The notes: generated by a model from the sequence alone, not told the origin. Positions 1-9,574 are shown, counted from the first letter of the stretch. The stretch is 29,376 nt of DNA from Rickettsia typhi (GCA_945875975.1 CAMCMD010000016.1:1-29376), one strand, 5' to 3'. Translations and numbers: made by a program.

Positions 1-75
1 GAATCGAATCTTGTCCCAATCGCTTGCATAAGCAACGTTGCTAATAATGATAAAGAAGATAGCGTATTTTAGCAT
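1..75 (-). CDS. Secreted protein, N-terminus only (partial)
   Basis: Reading leftward from an ATG at 75, 25 codons stay open to the window edge. The peptide starts [17 protein letters not shown] and continues SDWDKIRF. That is a typical Sec signal peptide: one Lys, a hydrophobic core and an AYA motif before a likely cleavage site at residue 17, so the product should be exported. It is divergent from tyrS with 73 bases between the two starts, which leaves room for back-to-back promoters. The mature part visible is too short to name a family. The strong signal-peptide shape is the only support. Confidence 0.5.
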   Translation of the reverse strand, partial: MLKYAIFFIIISNVAYASDWDKIRF

Positions 76-89
76 ATATTTCTTTATTC

Positions 90-118
90 TTGACAAAAGA
101 AGAATTAAAAACAAGAAT
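90..118 (+). promoter_or_regulatory. Promoter of tyrS
   Basis: A perfect -35 box TTGACA at 90-95 is followed by a 17-base spacer and AAGAAT at 113-118, which matches TATAAT at four positions. Transcription would start near 125, about 24 bases before the ATG at 149. This supports 149 rather than 38 as the start of tyrS. Sequence match only. Confidence 0.5.
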
Positions 119-148
119 ACACCAATATTAATAAATGGCACAACTAGT

Positions 149-1402
149 ATGACATTTTTTGAAGAATTTAAAAAGCGCGGTTACTTTCACCAATGTACCA
201 ATGAAGTGCGTTTGCAGCAAAGGACAAAAGAACAGAAAATTGTTGCATATTTAGGGTTTGATTGCACGGCATCTTCCTTGCATGTTGGTAATTTAATGCA
301 GGTTATGATACTACGTCTGTTGCAGCAATATGGACACAAACCAATTGTTTTAATTGGAGGGGCGACAACAAAAATAGGTGATCCAACTGGAAAAGAGGAG
401 GCTCGAAAGTATTTATCCAACGAAGAGATAGTAAGCAATATAGGTGGTATAAAAAGGTCATTATCTAAATTTATTAAATTTGGAGATGGAGAAAGCGATG
501 CTATAATGGTGAATAACTCGGATTGGCTAGAAAAAGTTGGATACATCGAATTCTTGCGAGAAATGGGGCGCATGTTTTCTATCAATCGAATGTTGACTAT
601 GGATTCAGTCAAGTCACGGCTAGAGAGAGAACAGTCACTTAGTTTTCTAGAGTTTAACTATATGCTTCTTCAAGCATACGATTTTTACCATTTGAACAAA
701 GAATTTAACTGTGAACTACAACTTGGTGGAAGTGACCAATGGGGTAATATTGTGACTGGTGTCGATTTGATCCGAAAAGTTAGCGGTAACGAATCCTTGG
801 GTTTGACTACTCCTCTTTTGACTACTTCTTCTGGCGTAAAAATGGGTAAATCTGTTAGTGGGGCGGTATGGCTCAATGAAGAGCAATTATCGCCGTATGA
901 TTATTATCAATTTTGGCGCAATACTGAAGATAACGATGTATCAAAATTTGCCAGGCTGTATTGTGAGTTTTCCAATCAGGAGTTAATAGAATTTGAGCAT
1001 ATGGTTAAGCACAATATAAATGAGGCTAAAAAGAGGTTAGCTTATGTGGCCACAAGACTGTGTCATGGAGAAGACAAGGCAAATAAAGCTCAAGAAACGG
1101 CAATAAGAGTGTTTGAAAAAGGGGAAGTAGGTGACGACTTGCCTGTTATCACCATTAATAAAGAAAGAATAAAAGAGGGCATAGCTTGTTATGACTTATT
1201 TTTTGAGTCTGGCTTGGCTAGCTCTAAAGGTGATGCAAGAAGGTTAATACGCGGCAATGGTGCTAAAATTAATGATAAGCAAGTCCAAGACGAGAATCTG
1301 ATTATTGATGAAAGCTTTATTGACAATGGAGTAATTAAGCTTTCTTCTGGGAAGAAAAAGCATGTTATAATAAAGATATGTGCTCAGCAAACTGTTGTCT
1401 AG
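149..1402 (+). CDS. tyrS: Tyrosine--tRNA ligase
   Basis: Class I aminoacyl-tRNA synthetase that charges tRNA-Tyr with tyrosine in the cytosol. The 417-residue product has the usual family length. The HIGH-type signature is HVGN at residues 45-48 (in [10 protein letters not shown]). The KMSKS-type loop is KMGKS at residues 231-235. The tyrosine-pocket stretch [10 protein letters not shown] is present. The last 60 or so residues form an S4 RNA-binding domain ([18 protein letters not shown]). The reading frame is open from 38, but the extra 37 residues are low-complexity and lie across the promoter; [13 protein letters not shown] is the expected family start. The 3' end overlaps the convergent recO by 38 bases. 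Confidence 0.95.
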   Translation: MTFFEEFKKRGYFHQCTNEVRLQQRTKEQKIVAYLGFDCTASSLHVGNLMQVMILRLLQQYGHKPIVLIGGATTKIGDPTGKEEARKYLSNEEIVSNIGGIKRSLSKFIKFGDGESDAIMVNNSDWLEKVGYIEFLREMGRMFSINRMLTMDSVKSRLEREQSLSFLEFNYMLLQAYDFYHLNKEFNCELQLGGSDQWGNIVTGVDLIRKVSGNESLGLTTPLLTTSSGVKMGKSVSGAVWLNEEQLSPYDYYQFWRNTEDNDVSKFARLYCEFSNQELIEFEHMVKHNINEAKKRLAYVATRLCHGEDKANKAQETAIRVFEKGEVGDDLPVITINKERIKEGIACYDLFFESGLASSKGDARRLIRGNGAKINDKQVQDENLIIDESFIDNGVIKLSSGKKKHVIIKICAQQTVV

Positions 1403-2069
1403 CTTGAGGTGGTCCTTTGTCGACTAATATATAGCGATTAAAAAAATATGAAGTTAGCCTTAATGCATTATTTATCGATGATTTATCCATTGCTTCCCCT
1501 AGAAGAAATTTAGGTAATATTAAAAGCTTATCAGAGTAGGGATCGCCAGCCGCCTTAGATACGGCACAGCCAGATTTTGGGGATACGTAATGTAAATCAT
1601 CCGTAAGTCCGTTTGCTGCGCATCTATCAAGCTGCAATTTATACCCAGCTTCAGCAAGAATTTCTATTTCCAATTTTATATATTCCGCAAAAGAAAATAC
1701 TTGTTTTAGTGATTCCATGAAAGTTAGCAAAGCTGGAAATAGATTGTTATGAGGAGCTCTCTCACAAAAAGCTAGTTTTAATAGGCTTGTGATTGAATTG
1801 AAGGCGTATAGCTTGGTTTTATTCATCAATAAATGAGAGTTATAAGCTTTAATTAATTCCGCTTTAACAGACCCAATATGTTCGTGTAGACGAGCGTTCC
1901 AGACAAAATCTACCAGATTCCCTTCGGCTAAGTTATCTCCTGTTTTTTTAGTATATTGGTTTAATACGCCTGAATAAATTCCATGATTTTCCGTAAATAT
2001 TGTTACAATATAGCTGCGTTCTTTTAGTGGGATCTTTGAGATAATTATACCTTGATCACGAAAATTCAT
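1365..2069 (-). CDS. recO: DNA repair protein RecO
   Basis: RecO helps load RecA on SSB-coated gaps in the RecFOR pathway. The 234-residue product starts [19 protein letters not shown], the N-terminal OB-fold opening typical of RecO, with the characteristic HG-Y-GV segment ([10 protein letters not shown]) that follows. The rest is the helical C-terminal domain. No zinc-finger cysteine cluster is evident. Its end overlaps the end of tyrS in convergent orientation, and its start faces the carbonic-anhydrase-like gene across a short divergent gap. Length and N-terminal motif fit well. Confidence 0.85.
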   Translation of the reverse strand: MNFRDQGIIISKIPLKERSYIVTIFTENHGIYSGVLNQYTKKTGDNLAEGNLVDFVWNARLHEHIGSVKAELIKAYNSHLLMNKTKLYAFNSITSLLKLAFCERAPHNNLFPALLTFMESLKQVFSFAEYIKLEIEILAEAGYKLQLDRCAANGLTDDLHYVSPKSGCAVSKAAGDPYSDKLLILPKFLLGEAMDKSSINNALRLTSYFFNRYILVDKGPPQARQQFAEHISLL

Positions 2070-2158
2070 GTTATAGTAAATATTATTAATGAAAGATGTT
2101 CATATTATTAGAAATTTGTTATGAAAACAATCAAATTGACGTTAATAGAATAATCAGT

Positions 2159-2677
2159 ATGGGATACAAACTTGTTGATTATAAAAACCTATCCCCAAAT
2201 ATCCATGAAACAGTCTATTTGGCAGATGGAGTAGTAGTAATAGCTGGTGATGTAACAATTCAAGAGCATGCCAATATTTGGTTCAATTCTGTGATTAGAG
2301 GTGATGTAGCTAAAGTTACAATAGGAAAGAATACCAATATCCAAGATGGCACAGTAATCCACACATCGAGATTTGATGGTCCAACGCATATTGGTAGCAA
2401 TATTACTATTGGTCATATGGCTCTTATACACGCATGCAGCATCGAAGATAATGCATTTATTGGTATGCAATCTACGGTAATGGATAAATCTATTGTAGAG
2501 GAGTATGGTTTTTTGGGTGCAGGAAGTTTACTTTCTCCTGGAAAGATAGTGCGCACAAATGAGTTGTGGATTGGAAGGCCGGCTAAATTCGTACGGATGG
2601 TTACAGATGAAGAGAAGGAGTTTATGAAGGGTAATCTTCAAAACTATCTTGATTTGGCTACAGCCTACAAGAACTGA
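2159..2677 (+). CDS. Gamma-carbonic anhydrase-like protein (left-handed beta-helix)
   Basis: A 172-residue gamma-class carbonic anhydrase / YrdA-like protein built from hexapeptide repeats (IQEHAN, VTIGKN, THIGSN and similar). The three zinc-binding histidines are present: H68 in GTVIHTS, and H86 and H91 in TIGHMALIH. The Arg-Asp pair RGD at 47-49 is also conserved in the family. This suggests an active metal site, though many such proteins have no proven hydratase activity. The frame is open from 2096, but ATG 2159 (MGYKLVDYKNLSPNI) matches the usual family start; the upstream 21 residues look like leader sequence. A trimer would be expected. Confidence 0.88.
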   Translation: MGYKLVDYKNLSPNIHETVYLADGVVVIAGDVTIQEHANIWFNSVIRGDVAKVTIGKNTNIQDGTVIHTSRFDGPTHIGSNITIGHMALIHACSIEDNAFIGMQSTVMDKSIVEEYGFLGAGSLLSPGKIVRTNELWIGRPAKFVRMVTDEEKEFMKGNLQNYLDLATAYKN

Positions 2678-2868
2678 CAAAATCATAAAAAAGCATTATA
2701 GAAATTTCTGTCGCAGCTAAGACAGAACAATTTATCTTATTATACTACATCCTCTATATCTTAAACAATAAATGGGGCGGAACCTTTCTCAAACAAGGTT
2801 ATTGAATTCTTTTTTTTAAAAAAAAGCTATTTTAATGGCCGTGGTATAAAATAAATTCATCTAATATG

Positions 2869-2897
2869 TTGACATTTTTTAATTTATCATTTATACA
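2869..2897 (+). promoter_or_regulatory. Promoter upstream of the 215-residue protein
   Basis: TTGACA at 2869-2874, a 17-base spacer and TATACA at 2892-2897 make a good sigma70-type promoter. Transcription would begin near 2904, just before the ATG at 2932 and the open frame that follows. It supports a real gene here despite the start-codon problem. Confidence 0.5.
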
Positions 2898-2956
2898 TAA
2901 TTAAATTTAGTAACATATAAAGTTAAGAATCATGTTTGCACAAATAAAAAATAATT

Positions 2957-3604
2957 TTGCTATCGCTTCTGAACAACCTGTTATCTTTTATTAAAGGGTC
3001 TGCCTACCAAGCTATGTATAATTATGTAAAATCTGTAGCAACTTTTGTTGTTAAAGGTGCAGTACATATAGCAAGAGGTGTGTATGATATTTCTTGTGAT
3101 GTAGCTAACGTAGTTGTTAATCTTTGTAGATCACCTGATAATCAAGATATAGCATATAAACATGCGGATGTTTCGGTAAAAACCAAAGCTCAAAATGATT
3201 CTCAAGAAGTTAATAATCCTCAAGAAGTTGTTAAAAAAAGCAGCTTAGCAAAAATAGCAGCTTTTGTATCGGAGATTTCCGGTGAAAAAGATAATACTTA
3301 TTTGGGATCACTTAGTAATAATTCAAAAGACTATCCTGCTGCTAAAATTGTAATGGATGCTATTTCTACAATACAATGCATAGGACAAGATTTTGTAACA
3401 GAAGTACTTAAAATGCCAACAGGAGTTATAAACTCTGGATTAAAATCAGCATATTTAAGTGGTGTTCCTACTTCAATGAAGTATGAGACAACGAATGTAG
3501 AGAACGATTTCTCCAACGAAGATAGTTTCGCTCTTATAGATCTTGATTGCAATAATGAGTCGATTGAAATGGTAGTGTTAGGGGATATCGCACCTGCTGC
3601 ATAG
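2957..3604 (+). CDS. Hypothetical protein, amphipathic N-terminus; start disrupted
   Basis: The family is not recognised. The frame encodes about 215 residues: a hydrophobic/amphipathic first half rich in Val and Ala (FVVKGAVHIARGVYDI), a polar Lys/Gln/Ser linker, and an acidic tail ending DIAPAA. In this frame the first usable start is a TTG at 2957 with no ribosome site. An ATG at 2932, 28 bases after the predicted transcription start, opens another frame and stops after 20 codons. If the six-A run at 2946-2951 had five A's, that ATG would read MFAQIKIILLSLLNN straight into this frame. The gene is therefore probably frameshifted at a homopolymer, or the base is a sequencing error. No enzyme motif is visible; membrane association is an inference. 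Confidence 0.6.
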   Translation: MLSLLNNLLSFIKGSAYQAMYNYVKSVATFVVKGAVHIARGVYDISCDVANVVVNLCRSPDNQDIAYKHADVSVKTKAQNDSQEVNNPQEVVKKSSLAKIAAFVSEISGEKDNTYLGSLSNNSKDYPAAKIVMDAISTIQCIGQDFVTEVLKMPTGVINSGLKSAYLSGVPTSMKYETTNVENDFSNEDSFALIDLDCNNESIEMVVLGDIAPAA

Positions 3605-3624
3605 CCACAGGAATAATCTTATAA

Positions 3625-3698
3625 AGTCCATCCTAAAAAATCTCCTACACCCTAAGAAACTAGAAAGCTACTATTTCTAGGGTGTGGGGGATTGGACT
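3625..3698. terminator. Large imperfect hairpin between convergent genes
   Basis: The left arm (AGTCC, then TCTCCTACACCCTAAGAA) pairs imperfectly with the right arm (TTCTAGGGTGTGGGGGATT, then GGACT). It lies between the rightward 215-residue gene and the leftward uvrC, where a bidirectional terminator is expected. The size and bulges could also fit a decayed Rickettsia palindromic element. No long T tract follows. Confidence 0.45.
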
Positions 3699-3799
3699 AT
3701 TTTCGCTGGTCTACCAAAGAGCGATGCCAATCATGTTAGTATCATTCCATCTCTCTTGATAAAAGGATTTATTTGGAAAATAGCATTACTATATGCAAT

Positions 3800-5617
3800 T
3801 CAAGATCTCAAGAAACGATAGATGGTTTTTGCTAGTTCCTCGCTAATACCCTCGACCTTTTTCAGTTGTGCCTCGGTGGCATCAGCTATAGCACTAAATG
3901 ATCCAAAATAATTTAATAATGCCTTTTTTCTTGCTGATCCAATAGCTGGTATCATATCCAGTGAAGAATATTTAATGGCAGAAGAGCGTTTATTTCTATG
4001 GTTTTTTATAGCAAAATTATGAACTTCATCGCGCAGAATTTGTAGATACTTCATGGTGGCATTATTTTTATCTAGGGTGAATACATCATGGCCTGGGATA
4101 TGAAACTGTTCTTTGCCGCTATTTCGGTTGACTCCTTTGGACATACAGACAAAAGGCAAGTGGATTGCTAACTCATTCATTATATCAGAGACAACTCTCA
4201 TATGGCCTTTGCCACCGTCTATAATCATTAAATCAGGTTTACGTTGCGGTTCTGTTTTTAATCTCTTCAATCTTCTTCTTAAAACCTCGCGTAGCATGGC
4301 ATAATCATCTCCTCCGAAGCTATTCACAGGTTCATCTTTGATGTTAAAGAGACGATATTCTTTTTTCTCGAATCCATCCGGTCCTGCAACTATCATAGCA
4401 CCAACAGGAAAGGCTCCTTGAATATGGCTATTATCATAAACTTCTATTCTCTGAGGGGTATCGTTCAAGTTAAATAATGATTGTATGTCCACGAGGGCAT
4501 TATGATTTTTAGCTCCCATGATTAAATGTTTCTGTAATGAAAGCTCTGCATTATACAAAGCATTTTCCATAATTTTACTTTTTGGTCCGCGCTTTGGAAT
4601 AGAGATTTTTATGTCCACATGATGAAGTTGTTTAAGTGCATCGACATAAATGGTTTTATCTTCAAGTTCATGACTAATTAGTATATCTTTTGGTGGAGTT
4701 TTATTTTGATAGAGCTGCATTAAAAAACTACCTAGAACCTCGTGATCTGCTATTTCACTATCGGTATGAGAAGGAAAATAAGCTTGATTACCACAAGGTT
4801 GATGGGATCTGTAAAGAAATATTTGGATACAAAACACCCCGTTTTTTGAGGCGAGTGCTATAACGTCAGCATCGTTAAGATCATGCGAATCCTGGGATTT
4901 AAGTTGGACGTAACTTAGGGACTTAATTCGATCACGAATTTCTGCAGCTTTTTCGTAATTCAGCTCATTGCTAAATTGTTCCATTTTTTTTGAGAGTATA
5001 GTTTGTAGCACATGGTTTTTACCAGTAAGGAAAGCTTGTACTTCACTAACCAAATCATCGTATTCTGGTTTGGATATTTTATTAACGCAAGGAGCGTAGC
5101 AACGGTTAATTTGATACTGTAAACATGGCCTAGTACGAGTAGCAAAATAATTATCGGAACAAGATCTCAGTCTGAAAATTTTCTGTAGTTCTAATATTGT
5201 TGCATCTACATGCGTAGGAGAGGCGAATGGGCCAAAAAATTTACCATCGATAAGATTTTTTCCTCGAAACTTTAGCAGTTGAGGATATTCATGATCAAGT
5301 CTTAGCTTAATATACGGAAAAGATTTGTCGTCTTTTAGTAAGATATTGAATTTAGGTTTAAATTTTTTGATTAATTGTCCTTCAAGAAGTAAAGCTGCGG
5401 ATTCAGAGTCGGTAATGCAGTATTCAACATAACAGGCAAGAGAAACCATGAGCTTGTTTTTACCCTTCAATTCAAGAGTATATTGGCTTAGTCTATTTTT
5501 GAGATTTTTTGCTTTGCCTATATAAATAATATTCTTGCCAGAGTCAAAAATCCTATATACACCTGGTAATTCAGGAGTGTTAGTTAGATAAGATTTTATG
5601 AGTTCTGTGCCTTGCAA
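3800..5617 (-). CDS. uvrC: Excinuclease ABC subunit C
   Basis: UvrC makes the two incisions flanking DNA damage in nucleotide-excision repair with UvrA and UvrB. Of 605 residues, the N-terminal GIY-YIG nuclease domain shows GVY at 19-21 and YIG at 32-34 with KNLKNRL following. Four cysteines are spaced 12, 8 and 4 apart (RSC, RPC, RC, APC), the arrangement that holds the UvrC iron-sulphur cluster. A UVR helix (NYEKAAEIRDRI) follows, then the RNase-H-like second nuclease domain with VYDNSHIQG and MIIDGGKGH, and a C-terminal helix-hairpin-helix (IPAIGSARKKALLNYFGS). It starts 6 bases after yidD ends, so the two are probably cotranscribed. Confidence 0.95.
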   Translation of the reverse strand: MQGTELIKSYLTNTPELPGVYRIFDSGKNIIYIGKAKNLKNRLSQYTLELKGKNKLMVSLACYVEYCITDSESAALLLEGQLIKKFKPKFNILLKDDKSFPYIKLRLDHEYPQLLKFRGKNLIDGKFFGPFASPTHVDATILELQKIFRLRSCSDNYFATRTRPCLQYQINRCYAPCVNKISKPEYDDLVSEVQAFLTGKNHVLQTILSKKMEQFSNELNYEKAAEIRDRIKSLSYVQLKSQDSHDLNDADVIALASKNGVFCIQIFLYRSHQPCGNQAYFPSHTDSEIADHEVLGSFLMQLYQNKTPPKDILISHELEDKTIYVDALKQLHHVDIKISIPKRGPKSKIMENALYNAELSLQKHLIMGAKNHNALVDIQSLFNLNDTPQRIEVYDNSHIQGAFPVGAMIVAGPDGFEKKEYRLFNIKDEPVNSFGGDDYAMLREVLRRRLKRLKTEPQRKPDLMIIDGGKGHMRVVSDIMNELAIHLPFVCMSKGVNRNSGKEQFHIPGHDVFTLDKNNATMKYLQILRDEVHNFAIKNHRNKRSSAIKYSSLDMIPAIGSARKKALLNYFGSFSAIADATEAQLKKVEGISEELAKTIYRFLRS

Positions 5618-5623
5618 GATTTT

Positions 5624-5842
5624 TTATTTATTTCGTTCAACAGGGTCATAACCACCGCTTGTAAAAGGGTTGCATCGAATTATACGTTTTATGCTAAGAA
5701 ACATTCCTTTGATAGCACCATAGTTGTTGATTGCTTCTAGGCAATATAATGAACAAGTAGGAGAATATTTACAATTTTTCCCCAGCCATGGAGAAATAAA
5801 ATATTGGTAGAATTTTATAACTAAGATCAGTGGGTATTTCAT
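5624..5842 (-). CDS. yidD: Membrane protein insertion efficiency factor YidD
   Basis: A 72-residue YidD: short amphipathic N-terminus, then [20 protein letters not shown], and the GG-DPV ending (TSGGYDPV), the two diagnostic blocks with conserved cysteines. YidD assists the YidC insertase at the inner membrane. It lies between timA (31 bases upstream) and uvrC (6 bases downstream) on the same strand. Usual partners rpmH/rnpA are not in the window. Confidence 0.9.
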   Translation of the reverse strand: MKYPLILVIKFYQYFISPWLGKNCKYSPTCSLYCLEAINNYGAIKGMFLSIKRIIRCNPFTSGGYDPVERNK

Positions 5843-5873
5843 GCTTTAATGGTAGCTTTAATACAAAATTATA

Positions 5874-6539
5874 CTACTGGGGTCTGTCTATATTGGTCAG
5901 ATACCATTCATTACCAGTACCAATACTGCTTTTTGTAAAGGTCCATTCTTCGTGTAAGTCTTTTATTTTATTGGTAATATTTTTGCCAACAAATAAAATT
6001 TTGATAAAGATATTATTGCCAAACATATATATTTCTGAGATCTGCAAATCAGGGGTAGCTTTGGCTGTATACTCGCCATAACTTACCGATAGAGTTTTAA
6101 ACTGTTGTATATAACGCTTATCAACAAGTTGCTCTAGTTCTTTTTCGTCATTTTTGTAAGCTGCATCAACGATCATCCTGAAGGCGGCTTTTGCGCCTTT
6201 AAGAAAATTATGAATATTAAATGAAGGAACACGATTCATTACATCGACTAGACCTTCTTTAACATCGTTGTCGTTCTCAGGAACTACCAAACCTCGAAGG
6301 TCAATTTTATTTTTTCGAGCAAATGTTGGCTTCAGAATGTTGGCACTTATTACTGACTCTTTATTTGTATTGTTTGTCGCCGAGGTAGTAACATCTTTCA
6401 TTGCCGTTTTTTCTCCAAAAACGGAAGAGCGTTTTATGCTATCTTCATCTGAAGTGGTGCCAAGAGTTGCGATCAGTTTGTTTATAATAAAAAAAGCTAT
6501 TCCAGCAAAAATAATAAGTTCGATTAATTGCCCAGACAT
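5874..6539 (-). CDS. Tim44/TimA-like inner-membrane protein
   Basis: A 221-residue Tim44-domain protein. The N-terminus is a single membrane segment (IELIIFAGIAFFIINKLIATL, here 21 residues split as IELIIFAGIA then FFIINKLIATL), followed by a polar linker and a C-terminal Tim44-like domain (residues about 95-221: FLKGAKAAFRMIVDAAYKND and a beta-rich end with EWTFTKS). Bacterial homologues, called TimA, are known in alphaproteobacteria and related to mitochondrial Tim44; their exact role is poorly defined. It heads the leftward cluster with yidD and uvrC, starting in the 151-base gap opposite the portal gene. Confidence 0.8.
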   Translation of the reverse strand: MSGQLIELIIFAGIAFFIINKLIATLGTTSDEDSIKRSSVFGEKTAMKDVTTSATNNTNKESVISANILKPTFARKNKIDLRGLVVPENDNDVKEGLVDVMNRVPSFNIHNFLKGAKAAFRMIVDAAYKNDEKELEQLVDKRYIQQFKTLSVSYGEYTAKATPDLQISEIYMFGNNIFIKILFVGKNITNKIKDLHEEWTFTKSSIGTGNEWYLTNIDRPQ

Positions 6540-6690
6540 TTATATATTCTCGTCAATGTTTTTATACTCATCGTATTCTATGCGAAAAATTACTACTTGA
6601 AAAGTCATTTATTATATTGACTCTTAGTGTGCCTGATCTGCAGTGTTATAAAGCACTCTTGTTGTTAACAAACACAGGAAGAGGCGAAGA

Positions 6691-7896
6691 ATGATAAAAT
6701 CCTATTTTAAGAAAATCTCAGGCAAGCAAAGTAAGAAATCAACTAGTTACTTGGACTTACCGTTTTTTAATTATTCACAAGATGAAAGAGTTGGAGTGGA
6801 TGCATACAAAAATAATGCAATTGTGCATAGGTGCGTCAATCTGATTGCTACTTCAGCCAGTCATATTCCATGGCAAATATTCAGAAATAACAATGGTTCA
6901 AAAGAATTGCTTAAAAACCATCCTATTCTAAGTTTACTTAAATATCCTAGTCCAGAAAAGTCAGGAGCTGATTTTTTTACAGAAAGCTTATCCAGTTTGC
7001 TGCTGTATGGAGATAGTTATTTGTTAATTTCATCCGGAAATAAAACTACTCCAAGTTTTTTATACAACCTTCATTCCTCATTAGTTGAACAAACTCTTTC
7101 TAACAATCAACTCGTGTCTTACGTTTATGGCAACGGGGATAAAAAGCAATCTTTTGAAATTGATCCAGTTACTCGAAAAAGCCGTGTACTACATATTAAA
7201 AACTACAACCCGACTGATCAACGTAAGGGATTATCCTCTTTGGCAGCAGCTGCAAAAGCAATAAATTTACATGCTAAAGTTATGGATTGGAATAAATCAT
7301 TGTTAAAAAATGCAATTAGACCGAGTGGGGCTTTGGTATTTCAGGATGGTAATGGTTATTTATCAGATGAGCAATTTGAAAGATTACAGCAACAATTTTA
7401 TGATAATTTTAGTGGTGCATCTAATTCTGGAAAGCCTCTTATTCTAGAAGGTGGGTTAAAGTGGCAAGAGACAAGTAATGCTGAGCGGTTTGAAAAATTT
7501 TTAGAATTGAAAGATTCAAGTGCAAGAGACATAGCCATAGCATTCAATGTACCTCCATAATTATTGGGAATTAACGGGGATAATACTTATAGCAATATGC
7601 AAGAAGCAAGGTTGGCTCTATGGGAAGAGAATATTATTCCACTACTCGATAAATATGCTGATGCATTAAGTAGCTGGCTATCTTATTGGTATAAAGAAGA
7701 TTTGACTATCGATTTTGATAAAGAATCTATTTCCGTACTTACAGAACGTAGAGAAAATGTATGGGCAAAAATTGCAAGTGCAGATTTTATGACGATTAAA
7801 GAAAAAAGAGCAATTGTTGGATTAACTCCTATCAAAGGGATGGATAAAATTAGTATAAATCTAACTGGAGAGCGTAATGAAAGAAACGGTGAATAA
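6691..7896 (+). pseudogene. HK97-type phage/GTA portal protein with an in-frame stop
   Basis: The frame encodes a portal protein of about 400 residues, full family length: N-terminal NNAIVHRCVNLIATSASHIP, central LLYGDSYLLI, and FNVPPxLLGINGDNTYSNM near the C-terminus. The portal is the dodecameric ring through which the terminase pumps DNA. Codon 290 (7558-7560) is TAA inside PP-x-LLGI, where Gln (CAA) is usual, so a single C-to-T change cut the gene. The remaining 111 codons are undamaged and in the same frame, so the lesion is recent or an error. A ribosome site (AGGAAGAGG) precedes the ATG. It heads a packaging module with the 86-residue protein and the large terminase, as in GTA relics of Rickettsiales. 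Confidence 0.85.
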
Positions 7897-8137
7897 ATTA
7901 TACAGTTTTATAGCAAAACTAGTTTTGATGCTTGAGGACGAGTTAGATGAGTTGAAGTCTAGCAAATCTAAAAGTGCAATTAATGTTAAAAGAAATATTA
8001 CGGATACACTTAATAAGCTGGTGAATCTTATAATACAGTTAAATAAATTAAGTAGAGACGAGGCAATGAATACTAATGTTGATATGACTAAGGAAGATAA
8101 AGATATCATAGAACGATTCATACATAGATATAAATAA
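7877..8137 (+). CDS. Small coiled-coil protein of packaging module (possible small terminase)
   Basis: An 86-residue, almost wholly helical protein with heptad-like Leu/Ile spacing (LMLEDELDELKSS, then NITDTLNKLVNLIIQLNKLS). It starts inside the last 20 bases of the portal frame and ends 36 bases before the terminase start, so it belongs to the same transcript. Its size, helical nature and place next to the large terminase resemble the gp1-type small terminase subunit of alphaproteobacterial GTAs; this is inference, as no decisive motif exists. It remains intact while the portal is broken. Confidence 0.65.
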   Translation: MKETVNKLYSFIAKLVLMLEDELDELKSSKSKSAINVKRNITDTLNKLVNLIIQLNKLSRDEAMNTNVDMTKEDKDIIERFIHRYK

Positions 8138-8173
8138 ATCCCTGTATTGTTCAGTTTGAAAGGAAAAAATCAT

Positions 8174-9574
8174 ATGACGTGTAATAAAAAGCTTCTTGAA
8201 GCAGTCTTGCGTCAGGATTTTAGCAGCTATATTAGTAAAGTATTTCATACTATTAATCCAGGGGCGGAGTATCAATCAAATTGGCATATAAACCTAATTT
8301 CAGACCACCTCGAAAGAGTCAAATCATCAGAAATCAAGAGGTTGATAATCAATATGCCGCCCAGGGCATTAAAGTCTGTTTGTGTTAGTGTTGCGTGGCC
8401 TACCTGGTTATTAGGCCATAATCCTGCAGCTCGCATTATGGCTGCTAGCTACTCCTCAGTACTTAGCGTTAAGCATTCCCTTGATAGTAGGCTTGTGGTT
8501 TCTTCAGAATGGTATGGGAGGTTATTTCCAGCCACTAAGCTTAGCAAAAAATACAACCAAAAAAGTAAATTTCTCACTTCTGAAAACGGATTTAGATTTG
8601 CAACGAGTGTAGGTGGGGCAGCCACGGGTGAGGGAGGAGATTTTCTGATTATTGATGACCCGCATAACTCTACGCAAATCAATTCTCAGAAAGCCAGGAA
8701 TAAAGTCATTGAATGGTTTGAACAAACTTTTGTAACTAGGTTAAATGACCAAAGCAAAGGCGCTATAGTTCTAGTTATGCAGCGCCTGCATGAAGACGAT
8801 TTATCAGCGCATTTGATTTCAAGTGGCGGTTGGGAGCTTCTTAAAATACCAGCAATTGCTTTTGAGGATAAGATTTATAATATTGGTATAAATAGCTATG
8901 AGTATAAAAAGGGACAAATTCTCAATCAAGAGAGAGATCAATTGGCGTTCTTAAATAATGTAGAACAAGAGATGGGGGTAAGAAATTTTGCTGCTCAATT
9001 TCTTCAAGATCCATTGCCATCTGACATTAATTTATTAGCATTAGAGGATATTTTGTATTATGAGGAGTTGACTCAAGGATTTGAATATTTTGTCTTAAGT
9101 TGGGATACGGCAATTAAGATTTCAGAAAAATCTGATTATAGTGTTGGCACATGTTGGGGAGTGTTATCTGGCAAATTTTATCTTGTGTCGATGGTCCGAA
9201 AAAAAATGAGCTATCCAACCCTTAAAAATGAGATTGAGAAACAAGCACAGAAATACAAGCCAAGGCATATCATTATAGAAGATAAAGCTAGTGGACAGTC
9301 GCTAATTCAAGATTTATCTCTTGCTGGGTACTCAAATATAAAGCCTAGTAAACCTAAGCTTGATAAAATAACCCGATTTGCGTCGGTAATACCCCTTTTT
9401 CAAGCGGGCAGAGTATTTTTGCCTAGTAAATCTGCATTTAATCGTGAATTAATTCATGAATTAACCACATTTCCAAATTCAAAAAATGACGATATTGTTG
9501 ATTCAGTGAGTCAATTTCTAAATTTCTGCAAAGAATTGTCAAGTAAAACTCCAATGCGTATCAGAATAGTTTAG
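8174..9574 (+). CDS. Large terminase subunit (phage/GTA DNA-packaging ATPase-nuclease)
   Basis: A 466-residue terminase. The ATPase half has the Walker A-like NMPPRALKSVCVS (about residues 60-72) and the Walker B FLIIDDPHNS. The C-terminal RNase-H-like nuclease carries acidic residues in LSWDTAI, IIIEDKASG and KNDDIVDSVSQF. The frame is open from a TTG at 8147, but ATG 8174 is preceded at 9 bases by AAAGGA and is chosen. The protein looks full length and intact. It would cut and translocate DNA through the portal. Gene order portal, small protein, terminase differs from the terminase-first order of the Rhodobacter GTA. No capsid, protease or tail gene is in the window, so the module is a remnant or one part of a dispersed GTA. 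Confidence 0.9.
   Translation: MTCNKKLLEAVLRQDFSSYISKVFHTINPGAEYQSNWHINLISDHLERVKSSEIKRLIINMPPRALKSVCVSVAWPTWLLGHNPAARIMAASYSSVLSVKHSLDSRLVVSSEWYGRLFPATKLSKKYNQKSKFLTSENGFRFATSVGGAATGEGGDFLIIDDPHNSTQINSQKARNKVIEWFEQTFVTRLNDQSKGAIVLVMQRLHEDDLSAHLISSGGWELLKIPAIAFEDKIYNIGINSYEYKKGQILNQERDQLAFLNNVEQEMGVRNFAAQFLQDPLPSDINLLALEDILYYEELTQGFEYFVLSWDTAIKISEKSDYSVGTCWGVLSGKFYLVSMVRKKMSYPTLKNEIEKQAQKYKPRHIIIEDKASGQSLIQDLSLAGYSNIKPSKPKLDKITRFASVIPLFQAGRVFLPSKSAFNRELIHELTTFPNSKNDDIVDSVSQFLNFCKELSSKTPMRIRIV

Noticed and set aside
38..148. Upstream extension of the tyrS frame (37 extra residues)
   Set aside because: It covers the predicted promoter at 90-118, is low-complexity, and the family start [10 protein letters not shown] lies at 149.
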